Shown: positions 17,489 through 28,035, numbered from the stretch's first letter. The stretch: DNA of 64,000 nucleotides from Tahibacter aquaticus (GCF_004363655.1 NZ_SNZH01000003.1:180020-244019); one strand, 5' to 3'. A program made the numbers and translations. Notes: generated by a model not told the origin, from the letters alone.

Positions 17489-20400
17489 CTATGGCGCGCA
17501 GCCACCCATGCGCTTGAGGTTCAGCGTGCCGCTACGGGCGGCATACGGGCCGGCAATGCGCTCGGGCGAGAACACGTAGTCCAGCCGTGCGCTGTCGCAG
17601 CCGAGCATGCTCAGGCTGGCACTGCCGACCACGTTGGCGTTGTAGGTCGGTATGCGATCGAACGCGCCGCCGATGGTCTGGATCAGCATCAGCTCGACCT
17701 TGCCGTTGTTCGCCTGGGCCAGGTCGCCCTGCAGGGTGAACCAGTGCTGGCGGGTCGGGTCGTTGCCGGCGTCGGCCGGGTCGTAGGTGAACCAGGGGGC
17801 GAAGAACACGCCGTCGGGCTGGATATTCAGCTGCAGGCCCTGGCCTACCGTGGCTTCGTCGTACCAGGCGCCGGACATGCGCGCATCGAAACCCTTGGCC
17901 GGTGGACGTGCGCCGCTGCCTGGCTGCACGTTGCCGTTGACGAGCACGCAGTTCTGCGTGGCCGGCGTCAGGCGCGACAGGGTTATGGTGCCGCGCAGTT
18001 CGCTGCCGGCGCTGCCCAGGACATAGCTAAGGCTGGCGTTGCTGCAATCGGTAAAGTGCAACTTTGCGCGGCCTACTTCCCGTGGCGACACGGCTGGCCC
18101 GGCGTTGAAATTGCCGCCCGTGGTTTCAAGGATGGGCATGTCCAGTTCGGTCGTGTCGGCCGGTATGCCGTTGACCTGCACGGTGTACCAGCGCTGCTGT
18201 GCCGGATCGTTGCCGCCGGCTGACGTATAGGTGAACCAGGCACCGAACAGCGTGCGCGAGGCGGGCAGCCAGTCGAACGCGATGCCTTCGCCGTTGGCAT
18301 AGGGCGAGTACCACAGGCCGGCGACGCCGGGCTGGCTGAGGAGCAGGTAGGTCTCGTCGGCCGTGGCGGCGCCGAACGTGTAGACCGCGGCCGTCTGGCC
18401 AGCACTGTCGTTGACCACGTTCACACTGGCGCGGGCGGTGCCTGCCGCGTCGATCTGCAGATCGGTGGGCTGGCTGCAGACGCTGTTGCAGGCGATGAAA
18501 CGCTCCGCCGTGCTTTGGCCGCTGGTGGTGTTCACGCGCTGCAGGCGCAGGCGATTTTTCCAGCTGTGCAGCACCAGTACGTCGCGCTCGTCGGCGCTCA
18601 CCGCGATCTGGCCGCCCTCAAGCGGTGTGGCCGACAGCGCGGGATTGATCGAGTCGAACTGCCAGCGCCGCGTGCCGCTGTTCAGGCCGAGCTGGACCAC
18701 GCGGCTGGTGACGTTGGCGCCGTTGCCGCCGCCGAACTGCAGTGCGTAGAGCGCGTTGGCCGTGACCACGAGCTGGGTGCTGGGGCCACTGAGCTGCAGC
18801 GACGTGTGCCAGCGCGTCGCGCCGGTCGGGCTGATTGCCCAGACGCTGCGCTCGCCGCCCTGGGTCTGGCCAAGCGCGATGCCGGCCACGTAGACACTGC
18901 CGTCGTCGCTGGCGACGAAGTCGGACGTGTAGCTGCCCAGCACGCCCTGGCTGATCTGGTAGATCAGCCGGCCGTTGACGTCGTACTGCACCACGTTGCT
19001 GCCGACCGCCAGGGTGGCGCGGCCCTTGTTGTCGATACCGACATTACGCACCAGGCCGGAGCCAACGATGGAACGCACCAGTCCAGTTGCATTGTATATT
19101 TCTATTGCATATTCGGTCGGCGCCACGCGTACCAGCAGCACCTGGCCGTTCTCGATCGGGCGGCTGTAGATCTGCGCATCGAAGCCGGGCAGGGTGTCGA
19201 CCTGGGTGCCGTAGGGCGTACCGTCGCTGCCGCGGGCGCAGAACGCGCGCTGCTTCTGCGCGCTGCCCGGCAGCGGCGTGGAACCGGTGTTCTGGGTGAT
19301 GCAGACCAGGCCGTTGCCCAGCTGCATGCGCGCATTGCGCACGTCGAAGCTGGGCAGCACCTTGCGCCAGGCCTGCATGCCGTTGGCGCCGACCTTGCTG
19401 AGGTATTGCGTGCGTGGCACGCCGGCACCGGCATCGTTCTGGGTCAGCAGATAGCTGCTGCCGTCGCTGTCGATCTGGCCGGCCCACAGCCGCAGTGCTT
19501 CGCGCTCGGCCGCCGTGCCCAGCGATACCTGGCGTATCTGGCCGCTCGCGTTGATGCCCAGCAATTGGCTCTGGTACGGCGCACTGGTGTTGCCGCGGCC
19601 CAGTACCAGCATTTCGCCGCCGCTGCCGGTCTGCAGCTGCAGGGCCTGGGCCAGCGGCAGCGTGCTCTCGGTGGTGCCGCCGTCGCGGCGGATCAGGCGT
19701 GCCTGGGTCGTGCCCGGGCAGACATTGACGACACTGCCGTCGCTGCCGACGACGAGATCGGCCACGGCCGGCTGCGGCGCGTTGCCGACGGCGGCACCGG
19801 GGCAGAGCGCTGCCTGCGAGGTCACCGCGCCGTCGCTGCCTATGCGCACGAGGTTGAGCGGTTCGCCGGTCGCGGCGGCGCTGGTCACGATGTAGAGCAC
19901 GCCGTTGGCGGCGCGCTGTGCGTTGAGGATGACGCTGGCAGCATGCGGCGACTGGCGCGAAAAGACCTGCTGTCCCTGCGCGCCGATGCGCGACACCGAC
20001 AAGGTGTTTTCGCTCAGGCCGATCACATCGCCGCCGCCATCGGCGGCAGCGACGAGTTTCTGCGCGCGGTTGCGGCCGCCGCTCAAGTTCCAGGTCCAGG
20101 CGATGCCGGCATCGGCGCCGCGGCGGCTCAGGCTGGCGTCGGTGTTCTGCAGGCTGTGGGTAAGCTCCAGGTCGCCGCCGTCGGGCAATGCGGCGAAATC
20201 GGCCAGGCTGGACATCGACAGCAGGGCGCCTTCGTTGGCCCCGGCGCGGCGCCGTGCCCACTGTGTGCCGTCGGGACCGAGCTGGAACAGGTTGTCGCCG
20301 TCGCCGGAGAGGGTGCCGCCGATCCAGCTGACGCCGGTAGCGCTGACGCGTACGCCCTTGCACGACTGCAGCGGCAGCTGGCTGCGCCAGGTCGCGCGCA

Positions 20401-20752
20401 GGTCGGCGGTGATGCGCAAGACCTGGCAGTTGGCATTGAAGGCGATCAGGCCGCCATCGGCGGTGGCGACGCCGTCGGTATAGGCGGCATCGTCGACGCC
20501 GGCCAGCAAGGCACTGCGCTGCAGCACGGCGCTGTTGCCGGCCGCATCGGTACGCCGCAGCGTGTTGCCGTCGAAGGTCCAGACGACGCCGTTGCTGCCG
20601 CTGACGAAGCGGACGGGATCGAAGGGCTTGGTTTCCTGCGACTCCAGGTAAACCGTATCGGCCGCCTGTGCCGCGAACGGCACGGCGAGCGCAAGCAGCA
20701 GCGAGGAAGCGAGCAGGCGCACGCCTGGCGGGAATGTAGTGCAGATAGACAT
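17489..20752 (-). CDS. Large secreted paralogue B, near twin of A
   Basis: The protein has 1087 residues from the ATG at 20752, the same length as paralogue A. Both genes share the string ACCCGAG upstream of the start and a secretion signal ending FAAQA. The body repeats the pattern of A (PFDPVRFVSGSNGVVWTFDG near the N-terminus; QYLSKVGANG mid-body). The two C-terminal modules begin at LWYSPYANGEG near 812 and GAWYDEATVGQG near 961, and the chain ends MGGCAP. Long identical stretches with A indicate recent duplication or gene conversion, strongest in the last 280 residues. The product should be exported; no enzyme motif is visible. Function unknown. Confidence 0.85.
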   Translation of the reverse strand: MSICTTFPPGVRLLASSLLLALAVPFAAQAADTVYLESQETKPFDPVRFVSGSNGVVWTFDGNTLRRTDAAGNSAVLQRSALLAGVDDAAYTDGVATADGGLIAFNANCQVLRITADLRATWRSQLPLQSCKGVRVSATGVSWIGGTLSGDGDNLFQLGPDGTQWARRRAGANEGALLSMSSLADFAALPDGGDLELTHSLQNTDASLSRRGADAGIAWTWNLSGGRNRAQKLVAAADGGGDVIGLSENTLSVSRIGAQGQQVFSRQSPHAASVILNAQRAANGVLYIVTSAAATGEPLNLVRIGSDGAVTSQAALCPGAAVGNAPQPAVADLVVGSDGSVVNVCPGTTQARLIRRDGGTTESTLPLAQALQLQTGSGGEMLVLGRGNTSAPYQSQLLGINASGQIRQVSLGTAAEREALRLWAGQIDSDGSSYLLTQNDAGAGVPRTQYLSKVGANGMQAWRKVLPSFDVRNARMQLGNGLVCITQNTGSTPLPGSAQKQRAFCARGSDGTPYGTQVDTLPGFDAQIYSRPIENGQVLLVRVAPTEYAIEIYNATGLVRSIVGSGLVRNVGIDNKGRATLAVGSNVVQYDVNGRLIYQISQGVLGSYTSDFVASDDGSVYVAGIALGQTQGGERSVWAISPTGATRWHTSLQLSGPSTQLVVTANALYALQFGGGNGANVTSRVVQLGLNSGTRRWQFDSINPALSATPLEGGQIAVSADERDVLVLHSWKNRLRLQRVNTTSGQSTAERFIACNSVCSQPTDLQIDAAGTARASVNVVNDSAGQTAAVYTFGAATADETYLLLSQPGVAGLWYSPYANGEGIAFDWLPASRTLFGAWFTYTSAGGNDPAQQRWYTVQVNGIPADTTELDMPILETTGGNFNAGPAVSPREVGRAKLHFTDCSNASLSYVLGSAGSELRGTITLSRLTPATQNCVLVNGNVQPGSGARPPAKGFDARMSGAWYDEATVGQGLQLNIQPDGVFFAPWFTYDPADAGNDPTRQHWFTLQGDLAQANNGKVELMLIQTIGGAFDRIPTYNANVVGSASLSMLGCDSARLDYVFSPERIAGPYAARSGTLNLKRMGGCAP

Positions 20753-20882
20753 GATGACTCTCGGGTTAGTCATGACAGACAGTAGTTACGACGGCAGTCG
20801 TAGCAGGAACCCCCAACCGATCCGCGTGGCTGCGGCGCGCGAGGGACACTGCACTGGCCGTGCCGTCCGTGCGCAGCGCGCT

Positions 20883-23800
20883 TCACGGTGCGTCACAGCC
20901 GCCTATCCTGCTCAGCTGCAGCGTGCCGCTGCGTCCGGCAAAGGCGGCTGCGCGCGGATCGTTGCCGAAGCGGTAGTCCAGTTGGGCACGATCGCAGGCC
21001 TGCATGCGCAAGGTCGCGCTGCCGACGACGTAGGCGTCGTAGCTGGGCACGCGGTCGAAGCTGCCGCCGGTGGTCTGCACCAGCTGCACGGCGGCGCTGC
21101 CGTTGCCGGCCGTGGCCAGGTCGCCTTGCAGGGTGAACCAGTGCTGGCGCGCCGCATCGTTGCCGCTGCCCTGCAGGTCGTAGGTGAACCAGGCGGCGAA
21201 GAACACGCCGCCGGGCTGTACGGTCAATTGCAGACCCTGGCCCGGCGTAGCCGCGTCGTACCAGCTGCCGGACAGGCGTGCATCGAAGCCCTGTAGCGGC
21301 GGGCGCGCGCCCGCCCCGGGCTGTCTGCTGCCGTCGGCGCGCAGGCAGGGCCGGGTGGCGGGCGACAGGCGCGACAAGGTGAGGATGCCGCTGCGGCCGT
21401 CGTTGTGACCGGCATCGAAGCGATAGCGCAAAGTGGCATTGTCGCAATCGGTAAAAGCCAGCATTGCCGTGCCGACGCGCGCCGGCGTCACGGCCGGGCC
21501 GGCCGCGAAATTGCCGCCGGCTGTCTGCAGTATCGGCAGCTCCAGTGCGGTGGCCGCGGCGGCAACGCCGTTGGCCTGCAGCGTATACCAGCGCAATTCG
21601 GCCGGGTCGTTGCCGCCGGTGCTGGAATAGGTGAACCAGGCGCCGAACAGCGTGCGCGAACCGGCCAGCCAGTCCAGCACGATGCCTTCGCTGTGGGCAT
21701 ACGGCGACCACCAGGCGCCGGCGATGCCGGCCTGGTCCAGCGGATGCGGCGGCGCGGCCAGGCCGGCATGGTCTACGCCGAAGGCGGCCGCACTCTGGCC
21801 TGCCTGCCTGTCCAGCACTTCGGCGACGATATGCGCGCGGCCGGCTGCATCCAGCGCGACCGCACCGGCCTGGGCGCAGTAGCCGCCGCAGGCGACGAAT
21901 GCCTCGTGCTCGCGGGCACCGCTGGCGGTGTCCAGTCGCTGCAGGCGCAGGCGATGGTTCCAACTGTGTACAAGCAGAATTTTGCTGGCGTCGGCCAGCA
22001 GCGCCAGCCTGCCGTAGCGGGCGTTCGAGGCGTAGATCCAGGGATCGAGCGACTCGTACGTCCAGGCGGTCGAGCCATCGACGGCGCTCAGCCTGCTGAG
22101 CCGGCTCAGCACTGTGCCGGGATCGCCGCCGAGCTGCGCCAGGCCCGATTGCAGCAGGTAGAGCGCATCGCCGGCATGCAGCAGCTGGATGGCCGCAATG
22201 CCATCGACCTCGCGGGCCCAGCGCGTGCTGCCGTCGGGCGCCAGCGCCCACACGCCGAGCCGCTGCCCGCTGCTGGCCTTGCTGCGGCCCGCCAGCCAGA
22301 GGCTGCCGTCGGCGGCGCTGGCTACGCCTTGCACGCTGCCGTCGTCGGCGAACTGCAGCGGCGCATCGTTCTGGCCGATACGAAAACCGACGCTGCCATC
22401 GGGGTTGTAGCGGATCAGTTCAGTGGTGGTGATCACGCTGACAGGGCCGCTGCCGGCGACGATCGCGCGCGTGGCCTTGCGACTGCCGCTCACGCCGTAG
22501 CGCAGGCTGCCGCTGCCGGACCAGTGCTGCACTTCGTGACTGGCTGCATTGCTGCGTACCAGTACCACGCCGCCGCCGCTGTCCAGTTGCAGATGGGTCA
22601 TGAACCGCGGGGGAAACGTGCTGCCGGGAAACTGCGACCACCGCAGCGCGCCTTCGGCGGCATTGAAGCAGGACAGGTCGTCGACCTCCTGCGGCGCCGC
22701 CGGCGAGGCGCGCGCAATGCAGACCCGATCGGGTGCGGCTGCCAGAGCCGCGCCCAGCGAGCGGGCCTTGCCGTCGAGCTGCCGCGTCCAGGCGGTGCGG
22801 CCGTCGCCGCCGATGCGGCTGAGCAGCACGGTGGGCACGGCCGTGCTGCCGTCGAACGGTTCGCCGAGCAGATACACCGAGCCGTCGGCCAGCGCAGCCT
22901 GTCCGGCCAGCCAGCTCGCTGCGGCGTCGCGGCGTCCGTCCAGCGTGGACGGCACGGCCTGGTTGTCGCTGCTGACGACCAGCCAGCGCGTTGCCGTGCC
23001 GCTCAGGTCGGCGAGACGTTCGCGCAACAGCAGCAACAGGCGGCCATCGCGCTGCTGCGCCAGTTGCCGCGGCTGGTACTGCGGCAGCGGCAGGCTTGCA
23101 GCGGCCGTGCCGTTGCGGTCCAGGCGCTGCAGCTGCGTGCCATCGCCGTCCTGGCAGAGCAGGGCCAGGCCGTCGTCGGCGAGACGCACGACCTGGCGGC
23201 CGATGGGATTCATGAGCGGGCAGGCGAGGGTCTTCTGCCAGCGCAGGCTGCCGTCGGCAGCGATGCGCTGCAACGTCAGTGTCGTGGCGTAGCCGACGCT
23301 GCTGAGCTGGTACAGCCCACCGGCATCCGCGGCGATCAGTGCGCGTACCTTGTCGTCGCTGCCCGGCAGGGACCGCGCCCAGGACAGCTGGCCGCTGCCG
23401 TTCCAGCGCCGCAGCAGGTAGTCGCGGGCGAAATTGCGTTCCAGCGCGAACACACCGCCGTCGCTGGACAGGGTGACCAGATCCAGCGGGCGCCCGACCT
23501 CGCCGGTCCAGCGCCAGTCTTCGCCGGCGGCGGCATTGAAGCGGGTCAGCCGCGTGCCGTCGACACCGCGCAGCTGCGTCGCCGCGATGGCTGCGCCGTC
23601 GGACGTCACCGCCAGCGGCCGCTCGGCATAGCCCAGCGAACCGACCTGGGCCACTTCCGCCGCTACCGCGCCGGTGGGCGACAGCCGGTACAGCTTCTCG
23701 CCGCCGGGCAGCCAGGCCTGGCCGGCGGCATTGGCATGGAGCCCTTTGCAGGTTTCGTACTGCAGCGGAATTTCCGCGCGCCAGGTGGGGCGACCCAGCG

Positions 23801-24131
23801 CATCGATGCGCTGCACCGTGCAGTAGGCGCTGCCGCCGCGTACGCCGCTGACATCGAGCAGGGCGCCGCCGTCGGCCAGCAGCACGGCATCGCTGGCCAG
23901 GTCGTTGTATACGAGATCGCCGAATGCAGAACGATGCACAGTTACCGTCGTGCCGCCGGCGTCGCTGCGGCGCACGCCGTCGGTGCTGAAGCTCCAGATG
24001 CTGCCGTCGGCGCCGATGCGGAAGCTGTCCGGCGTCACCGGCCGGGACAGTTGCGGCTGCAGCGTGCGCCAGTCGGCGGCGTCGGCCGCCAGCGCGCACA
24101 GCAGCAGTGGCAGCGAGCGCAGCAATGTCAT
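20883..24131 (-). CDS. Large secreted paralogue C
   Basis: The protein has 1082 residues from the ATG at 24131 (signal peptide MTLLRSLPLLLCALAADA before DWRTLQ). In-frame ATGs at 24147, 24153 and 24173 are possible because no start has a clear ribosome site; 24131 was chosen because it gives a compact signal peptide and a length close to the other copies. The body shares the QRLDTASG and HSWNHRLRLQRL patterns with the family. The C-terminal modules begin at AWWSPYAHSEG near 802 and GSWYDAATPGQG near 953, with the strands FGAWFTY and FAAWFTYD, and the chain ends IGGCDAP. It is more diverged from A and B than those are from each other. Function unknown. Confidence 0.8.
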   Translation of the reverse strand: MTLLRSLPLLLCALAADAADWRTLQPQLSRPVTPDSFRIGADGSIWSFSTDGVRRSDAGGTTVTVHRSAFGDLVYNDLASDAVLLADGGALLDVSGVRGGSAYCTVQRIDALGRPTWRAEIPLQYETCKGLHANAAGQAWLPGGEKLYRLSPTGAVAAEVAQVGSLGYAERPLAVTSDGAAIAATQLRGVDGTRLTRFNAAAGEDWRWTGEVGRPLDLVTLSSDGGVFALERNFARDYLLRRWNGSGQLSWARSLPGSDDKVRALIAADAGGLYQLSSVGYATTLTLQRIAADGSLRWQKTLACPLMNPIGRQVVRLADDGLALLCQDGDGTQLQRLDRNGTAAASLPLPQYQPRQLAQQRDGRLLLLLRERLADLSGTATRWLVVSSDNQAVPSTLDGRRDAAASWLAGQAALADGSVYLLGEPFDGSTAVPTVLLSRIGGDGRTAWTRQLDGKARSLGAALAAAPDRVCIARASPAAPQEVDDLSCFNAAEGALRWSQFPGSTFPPRFMTHLQLDSGGGVVLVRSNAASHEVQHWSGSGSLRYGVSGSRKATRAIVAGSGPVSVITTTELIRYNPDGSVGFRIGQNDAPLQFADDGSVQGVASAADGSLWLAGRSKASSGQRLGVWALAPDGSTRWAREVDGIAAIQLLHAGDALYLLQSGLAQLGGDPGTVLSRLSRLSAVDGSTAWTYESLDPWIYASNARYGRLALLADASKILLVHSWNHRLRLQRLDTASGAREHEAFVACGGYCAQAGAVALDAAGRAHIVAEVLDRQAGQSAAAFGVDHAGLAAPPHPLDQAGIAGAWWSPYAHSEGIVLDWLAGSRTLFGAWFTYSSTGGNDPAELRWYTLQANGVAAAATALELPILQTAGGNFAAGPAVTPARVGTAMLAFTDCDNATLRYRFDAGHNDGRSGILTLSRLSPATRPCLRADGSRQPGAGARPPLQGFDARLSGSWYDAATPGQGLQLTVQPGGVFFAAWFTYDLQGSGNDAARQHWFTLQGDLATAGNGSAAVQLVQTTGGSFDRVPSYDAYVVGSATLRMQACDRAQLDYRFGNDPRAAAFAGRSGTLQLSRIGGCDAP

Positions 24132-24276
24132 TGCAGCAGAAGTACCCATTGGCATAAGGCTATTTTGTGCCATGTCTGCGGCGGTTTCCGGCGTTTCGGC
24201 GCGGTAAGGCCGATGATGCGCCGGCAGCGGCAGCCCTGCCCAGTGCACGACGGGACAGGGCGCCATTGCTGAACGG

Positions 24277-27200
24277 CTAAGGCGTGCAGCCGCCGGCCTT
24301 GACCAGGTTCAGCCTGCCGCTGCGGGCCTGGAACGGTCCGGCGGTTGCATCGGCATGGAAGCGATAGTCCAGCTGTGCACGGTCGCAGCCCTGCATGCGC
24401 AGAGTGGCGCTACCGACCGGATTGGCGTTGTAGGTCGGTATGCGGTCGAAAACGCCGCCGGTGGTCTGTACCAGTTGCAGCTCGACGCTGGCGTTGCTTG
24501 CCGTGGCCAGGTTGCCCTGCAGGGTGAACCAGTGCTGGCGGCCCTGGTCATTGCCGCCGTCGGCCGGATCGAAGGTGAACCAGGGGGCGAAGAACACAGC
24601 GCCGGGCTGTACCGTCAGTTGCAGGCCCTGGCCGGTGGTGGCCTCTTCGTACCACGAGCCGGACATGCGCGCATCGAAGCCGTCAAGCGGCGGCCGCGCA
24701 CCGTCGGCGGGCTGGCTGCTGCCGTCGGCGAGGAGGCAGGCTTGGGTCGGCGGCGACAGGCGCGACAGGGTGATGGTGCCGCTGCGGCCGTCGTTCTGGC
24801 CCGGGTCGAATGCATAGTACAAAGTTCCATTACTGCAATCGTGAAACTCCAGCCGGGCAGTGCCGACGCGCCGCGGCGAAACGCCAGGGCCGGCGGCGAA
24901 ACTGCCGCCGTCGGTCTTGAGGATGGGCAATTCCAGCGTGGTCGCGCCGTTGGCCACGCCGTTGGCCTGCAAGGTGTACCAGCGCAGTCCGGCCGTGTCG
25001 TTGCCCTCCGTGTTGGCATAGGTGAACCAGGCGGCGAACACGGTGCGCGAAGCGGGCAGCCAGTCGAAGGCGATGCCTTCGCCGTTGGCATACGGCGACC
25101 ACCAGGCTCCGCCGATGCCGGCCTGGTCGAGGCGGATGCGTGGCATCGGGCCGGCGGCGTGGTCCAGTGCGAGCACGGCGGCGCTGACGCCGGCGGCGGC
25201 ATCGAATACGCCGAAGCTGGTGCGTAATGTGCCGCCGTTGTCCGCAGCGAGTTCGCGCGGCGCAGCGCAGGATGGCGTGCACGCGACGAAGCGCTCGTGC
25301 TGGCGCTGGCCGTTGGCCGGGTCGATGCGTTGCAGGCGCAGGCGGTCGGTCCAGCTATGCAGCAGCAACAACTGGCTGTTGTCGGCCGACAGCGCAATGG
25401 CAGGACTGCCATTGGCAAACGCTTCCGATGGGACGTCGGTGTGCTGGATAGGATCGATGGACGTGTAGTTCCACTGCACCGCACCGCTGGCCTTGTCCAG
25501 CTTGGTGAGGTAATTGGGCTCGACGGCCACGCTGCCGTAGTTGGCGTCGCTCAGATCCCAGTGCGCGATATACAGCGCATCGGCGGAGACGGTCATCGCG
25601 GTACGCCGCCTATTGCTTACGCTGGACAGCCAGCGCGTGCTGCCGTCCGGCGCGATGGCCCATACCGTGCGTTGGAGATGTGCCGGATCGCGCGCTGGGC
25701 CGGTCAGCCAGACGCTGCCGTCGTCGCCGGCAAATGCCGCCTGTGGCGCGATAGTGCCGATGGCGCCGCCGAATTCCAGCGCCAGTGCCGCGCCGCCAAG
25801 GCGGTAATTGACGCTGCCGTCCAGCGCGTACTGGATGACTTCCAGCGATGTGACCACCGTGGCGCGTCCGTTGGCGTCGATGACGGCCTGGAACGCCATC
25901 TCGTTGTTCCGTGTTGCCGGCAGTACGCCGCCCGCGGCGGTGAACCGGCGGACCTCGTGCCGGGCGCCTGCCGAGACGACGGCGACGACGCTGCCGTCAT
26001 TCAGCACGCGCAAGGCATGGCCGATCGGCGAGGCCGCATCGGCCATCGCGGTCTGCCACAACAGGTTGCCATTGTTGGCGTCGAGGCAGACGGCGGAATG
26101 CGAGATGCTTTCCGCGGCCGGCTTTGCCGCCAGCGCGCAGATGCGCCCGGCGTTGTGCGCCAGCCCGGCGATGGGATCGACCGAGTAGGTGTTTTGCAGC
26201 GTGTGCGACCACAGCAGATTTCCCTGGGCGTCGAGCTTGCGCAGGATCGCCCGCGGTGTCTCGCCCGACGCATACGCCACCTCCAACGCTACATAGCTGG
26301 TGCCGTCCGCGGCGATATGGCTGGCACCCAGCCGCAGCGACGGATGCGTGCGCAGTGCGTCGATGGGCGCAGGTGTGCTGCTGTTGCCGTCGACGACGAG
26401 ACTGCGGGTCTGGAAATCGCCATCGGTGTCGTTGCCCAGTACCAGCAGGCGGCCGTCCGGCTGGCGCAGAATCTGCGCCGCGTCCAGCAGCGGCAATGGC
26501 TGCGGGGTTGTCACGGCGCCGTCGCGGTCCAGGCGCAGCAACTGCGCGCGGCGCGTTTCGCCGGCATCGCAAATCAGCGCCACGCCGTCGCTGGCGTCCA
26601 GCGTCGCGCCGATGCGCTCGAAGTAGCGGATGCAGCTGACGTCACGCTGCCAGCGGATCTGGCCGTCGGCGCTGACGCGTTGCACCTTGCTGATGCTGGT
26701 ATTGCCCATGGCGCGGGCAGGGCCGGCAAGGACGTACGTGTCGTTGCCGGCTGCTGCAACCAGGCCGACCACCTTGGGTGTGTTCGCGGGCGTAGGCAGC
26801 GACCAGACCACCTCGCCCCCGGTGTTCCAGCGCTTCACCGCGGTAGCGCTGCCGTCGCCGTAGTCGTTCAGCGCGCCAATGACGTCGCTGCCCAGCGGTA
26901 GCAGGTGCTCGACCGAAGCCGGACTGGCGTGCAGCCAGGACCAGACCTGGCTGCCGTCGCGGGCGAAGCGGTTCAGTCGGGCACCCGTAATCGTGTTGAG
27001 GCGGTCGACCGGATACGAGTTGACGATGATGCCGCCATCGGCGAGGACGATGCCGCTGCGGCCGAAGCTATTGCGTTCGCCGCTGCTGCCGGCTTGTGCG
27101 CTGGCGCCCAGGCTGCCGTCGCGCTCGAGTGCGCGCAGGCTGTCGCCGCGCTCCAGCCATGCCATGCCGGCAGCATTGGCGAACACGGGCGAGCAGGCGT

Positions 27201-27612
27201 AGTCCTGCGGGTTGCCCGCTATCCGCCAGGTCGACCGCAGCTGCGCATCGATACGTTGCACGCCGCAGCCGGTAAAGCCCGGCAAGGTTTCGGTCGAGAG
27301 GATGGCGCCGCCATCGTCGAGCAAAACGCCGCCGGTAATTCTTTCGGTGGGAACCCGGCCGAGATTGTCGGAGCGGCGCACCAGCTGGGTATTGCCCTGT
27401 ATGTCGGTGCGGCGCACACCGTCGCTGCTGAAACTCCACAAACTGTGATCGGGTGCAAATTGAACGTGTTGTATTTGCAGCGTTGTGGTGCTGTCGTCGC
27501 GGGCAACGTAGCGCCAGTCGGCCAGTGCCGGCAGCGACACGAGCGGCGCCAGCAGTAGTACGCCCAGTCGTTGCGCGCGTCGCGAAGCCTGAAGTGCTGG
27601 GGATGAGGGCAT
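24277..27612 (-). CDS. Large secreted paralogue D
   Basis: The protein has 1111 residues. The ATG at 27612 is fixed by a good ribosome site (AAGGAAGTCCC upstream). The signal peptide (SRRAQRLGVLLLAPLVSLPA) precedes LADWRYVARDDS, matching the WR(Y/T) start of the mature family proteins. The beta-rich body contains SLWSFSSDGVRRTD near residue 60, the same string type as in A-C (WSFDG.VRRTD). The C-terminal modules begin at AWWSPYANGEG near 832 and GSWYEEATTGQG near 983, with FAPWFTFD in the second, and the chain ends AGGCTP. The body is about 25 residues longer than in A and B. Its 5' side borders a 516-bp gap that contains a relic of another copy. Function unknown. Confidence 0.85.
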   Translation of the reverse strand: MPSSPALQASRRAQRLGVLLLAPLVSLPALADWRYVARDDSTTTLQIQHVQFAPDHSLWSFSSDGVRRTDIQGNTQLVRRSDNLGRVPTERITGGVLLDDGGAILSTETLPGFTGCGVQRIDAQLRSTWRIAGNPQDYACSPVFANAAGMAWLERGDSLRALERDGSLGASAQAGSSGERNSFGRSGIVLADGGIIVNSYPVDRLNTITGARLNRFARDGSQVWSWLHASPASVEHLLPLGSDVIGALNDYGDGSATAVKRWNTGGEVVWSLPTPANTPKVVGLVAAAGNDTYVLAGPARAMGNTSISKVQRVSADGQIRWQRDVSCIRYFERIGATLDASDGVALICDAGETRRAQLLRLDRDGAVTTPQPLPLLDAAQILRQPDGRLLVLGNDTDGDFQTRSLVVDGNSSTPAPIDALRTHPSLRLGASHIAADGTSYVALEVAYASGETPRAILRKLDAQGNLLWSHTLQNTYSVDPIAGLAHNAGRICALAAKPAAESISHSAVCLDANNGNLLWQTAMADAASPIGHALRVLNDGSVVAVVSAGARHEVRRFTAAGGVLPATRNNEMAFQAVIDANGRATVVTSLEVIQYALDGSVNYRLGGAALALEFGGAIGTIAPQAAFAGDDGSVWLTGPARDPAHLQRTVWAIAPDGSTRWLSSVSNRRRTAMTVSADALYIAHWDLSDANYGSVAVEPNYLTKLDKASGAVQWNYTSIDPIQHTDVPSEAFANGSPAIALSADNSQLLLLHSWTDRLRLQRIDPANGQRQHERFVACTPSCAAPRELAADNGGTLRTSFGVFDAAAGVSAAVLALDHAAGPMPRIRLDQAGIGGAWWSPYANGEGIAFDWLPASRTVFAAWFTYANTEGNDTAGLRWYTLQANGVANGATTLELPILKTDGGSFAAGPGVSPRRVGTARLEFHDCSNGTLYYAFDPGQNDGRSGTITLSRLSPPTQACLLADGSSQPADGARPPLDGFDARMSGSWYEEATTGQGLQLTVQPGAVFFAPWFTFDPADGGNDQGRQHWFTLQGNLATASNASVELQLVQTTGGVFDRIPTYNANPVGSATLRMQGCDRAQLDYRFHADATAGPFQARSGRLNLVKAGGCTP

Positions 27613-27900
27613 GGGACTTCCTTGATCCGGCGGTTTTGCACCGCAAGTGCCCTCGTTGACGCTCTTGCCGCTGCTTTCCCCCAAGGCCTTTCGATGCGCT
27701 GGCGAATTGATGCCTGTCGCGAGGCCATCACTCCGCGGCGGCCAGCAGCGTCAGCGGAGCAATGCCGGCAGGCGATGTTGCCTTGATTACGCAATGCAGA
27801 AATGCACGTATGGACAAGACAGCTTCGTGCCGTAGCAGGCCGATACTTTGACCTGCTGCAGCGCGAATTGCCGGAGTTGCGGGCGCGAGGTCGCGCCTGC

Positions 27901-28035
27901 GCCTGGTGCGCCGCCACCGTCTTTGCGCAGATTCAGCGTGTCGCTGCGGCCGTGCAGCGGGCCTACCGTTTTCGCGTCGCCGAAACGGTAGACCTGGAGC
28001 GAAGGCGGGTGCCGACGACCAGTGCGCCGCCGTCC
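27901..28035 (-). pseudogene. Decayed 3' end of a sixth paralogue
   Basis: Within the 516-bp gap between paralogues D and E, minus-strand translation of 27901-27993 gives VYRFGDAKTVGPLHGRSDTL followed by NLRKDGGGAPG. This aligns with the C-termini of the intact copies: YRFGNDPRAAAFAGRSGTLQ in C and YRFDDTELAGPYARRNGELE in E, each then ending GGC.P. Upstream, in another frame (to about 28035), ALVVGTRLRS resembles the preceding ..VVGSATLRM strand, so at least one frameshift or small deletion has occurred. The final Cys is replaced by Gly and the stop is lost. The rest of the gap (about 27613-27900) shows no recognisable gene. Confidence 0.6.

Noticed and set aside
14904-24272. Very long open frames on the plus strand opposite the paralogue genes
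   Set aside because: They are antisense shadows caused by GC-rich third positions: low-complexity Ala/Gly/Arg/Gln composition, no ribosome sites, and the minus-strand frames carry signal peptides and conserved modules.
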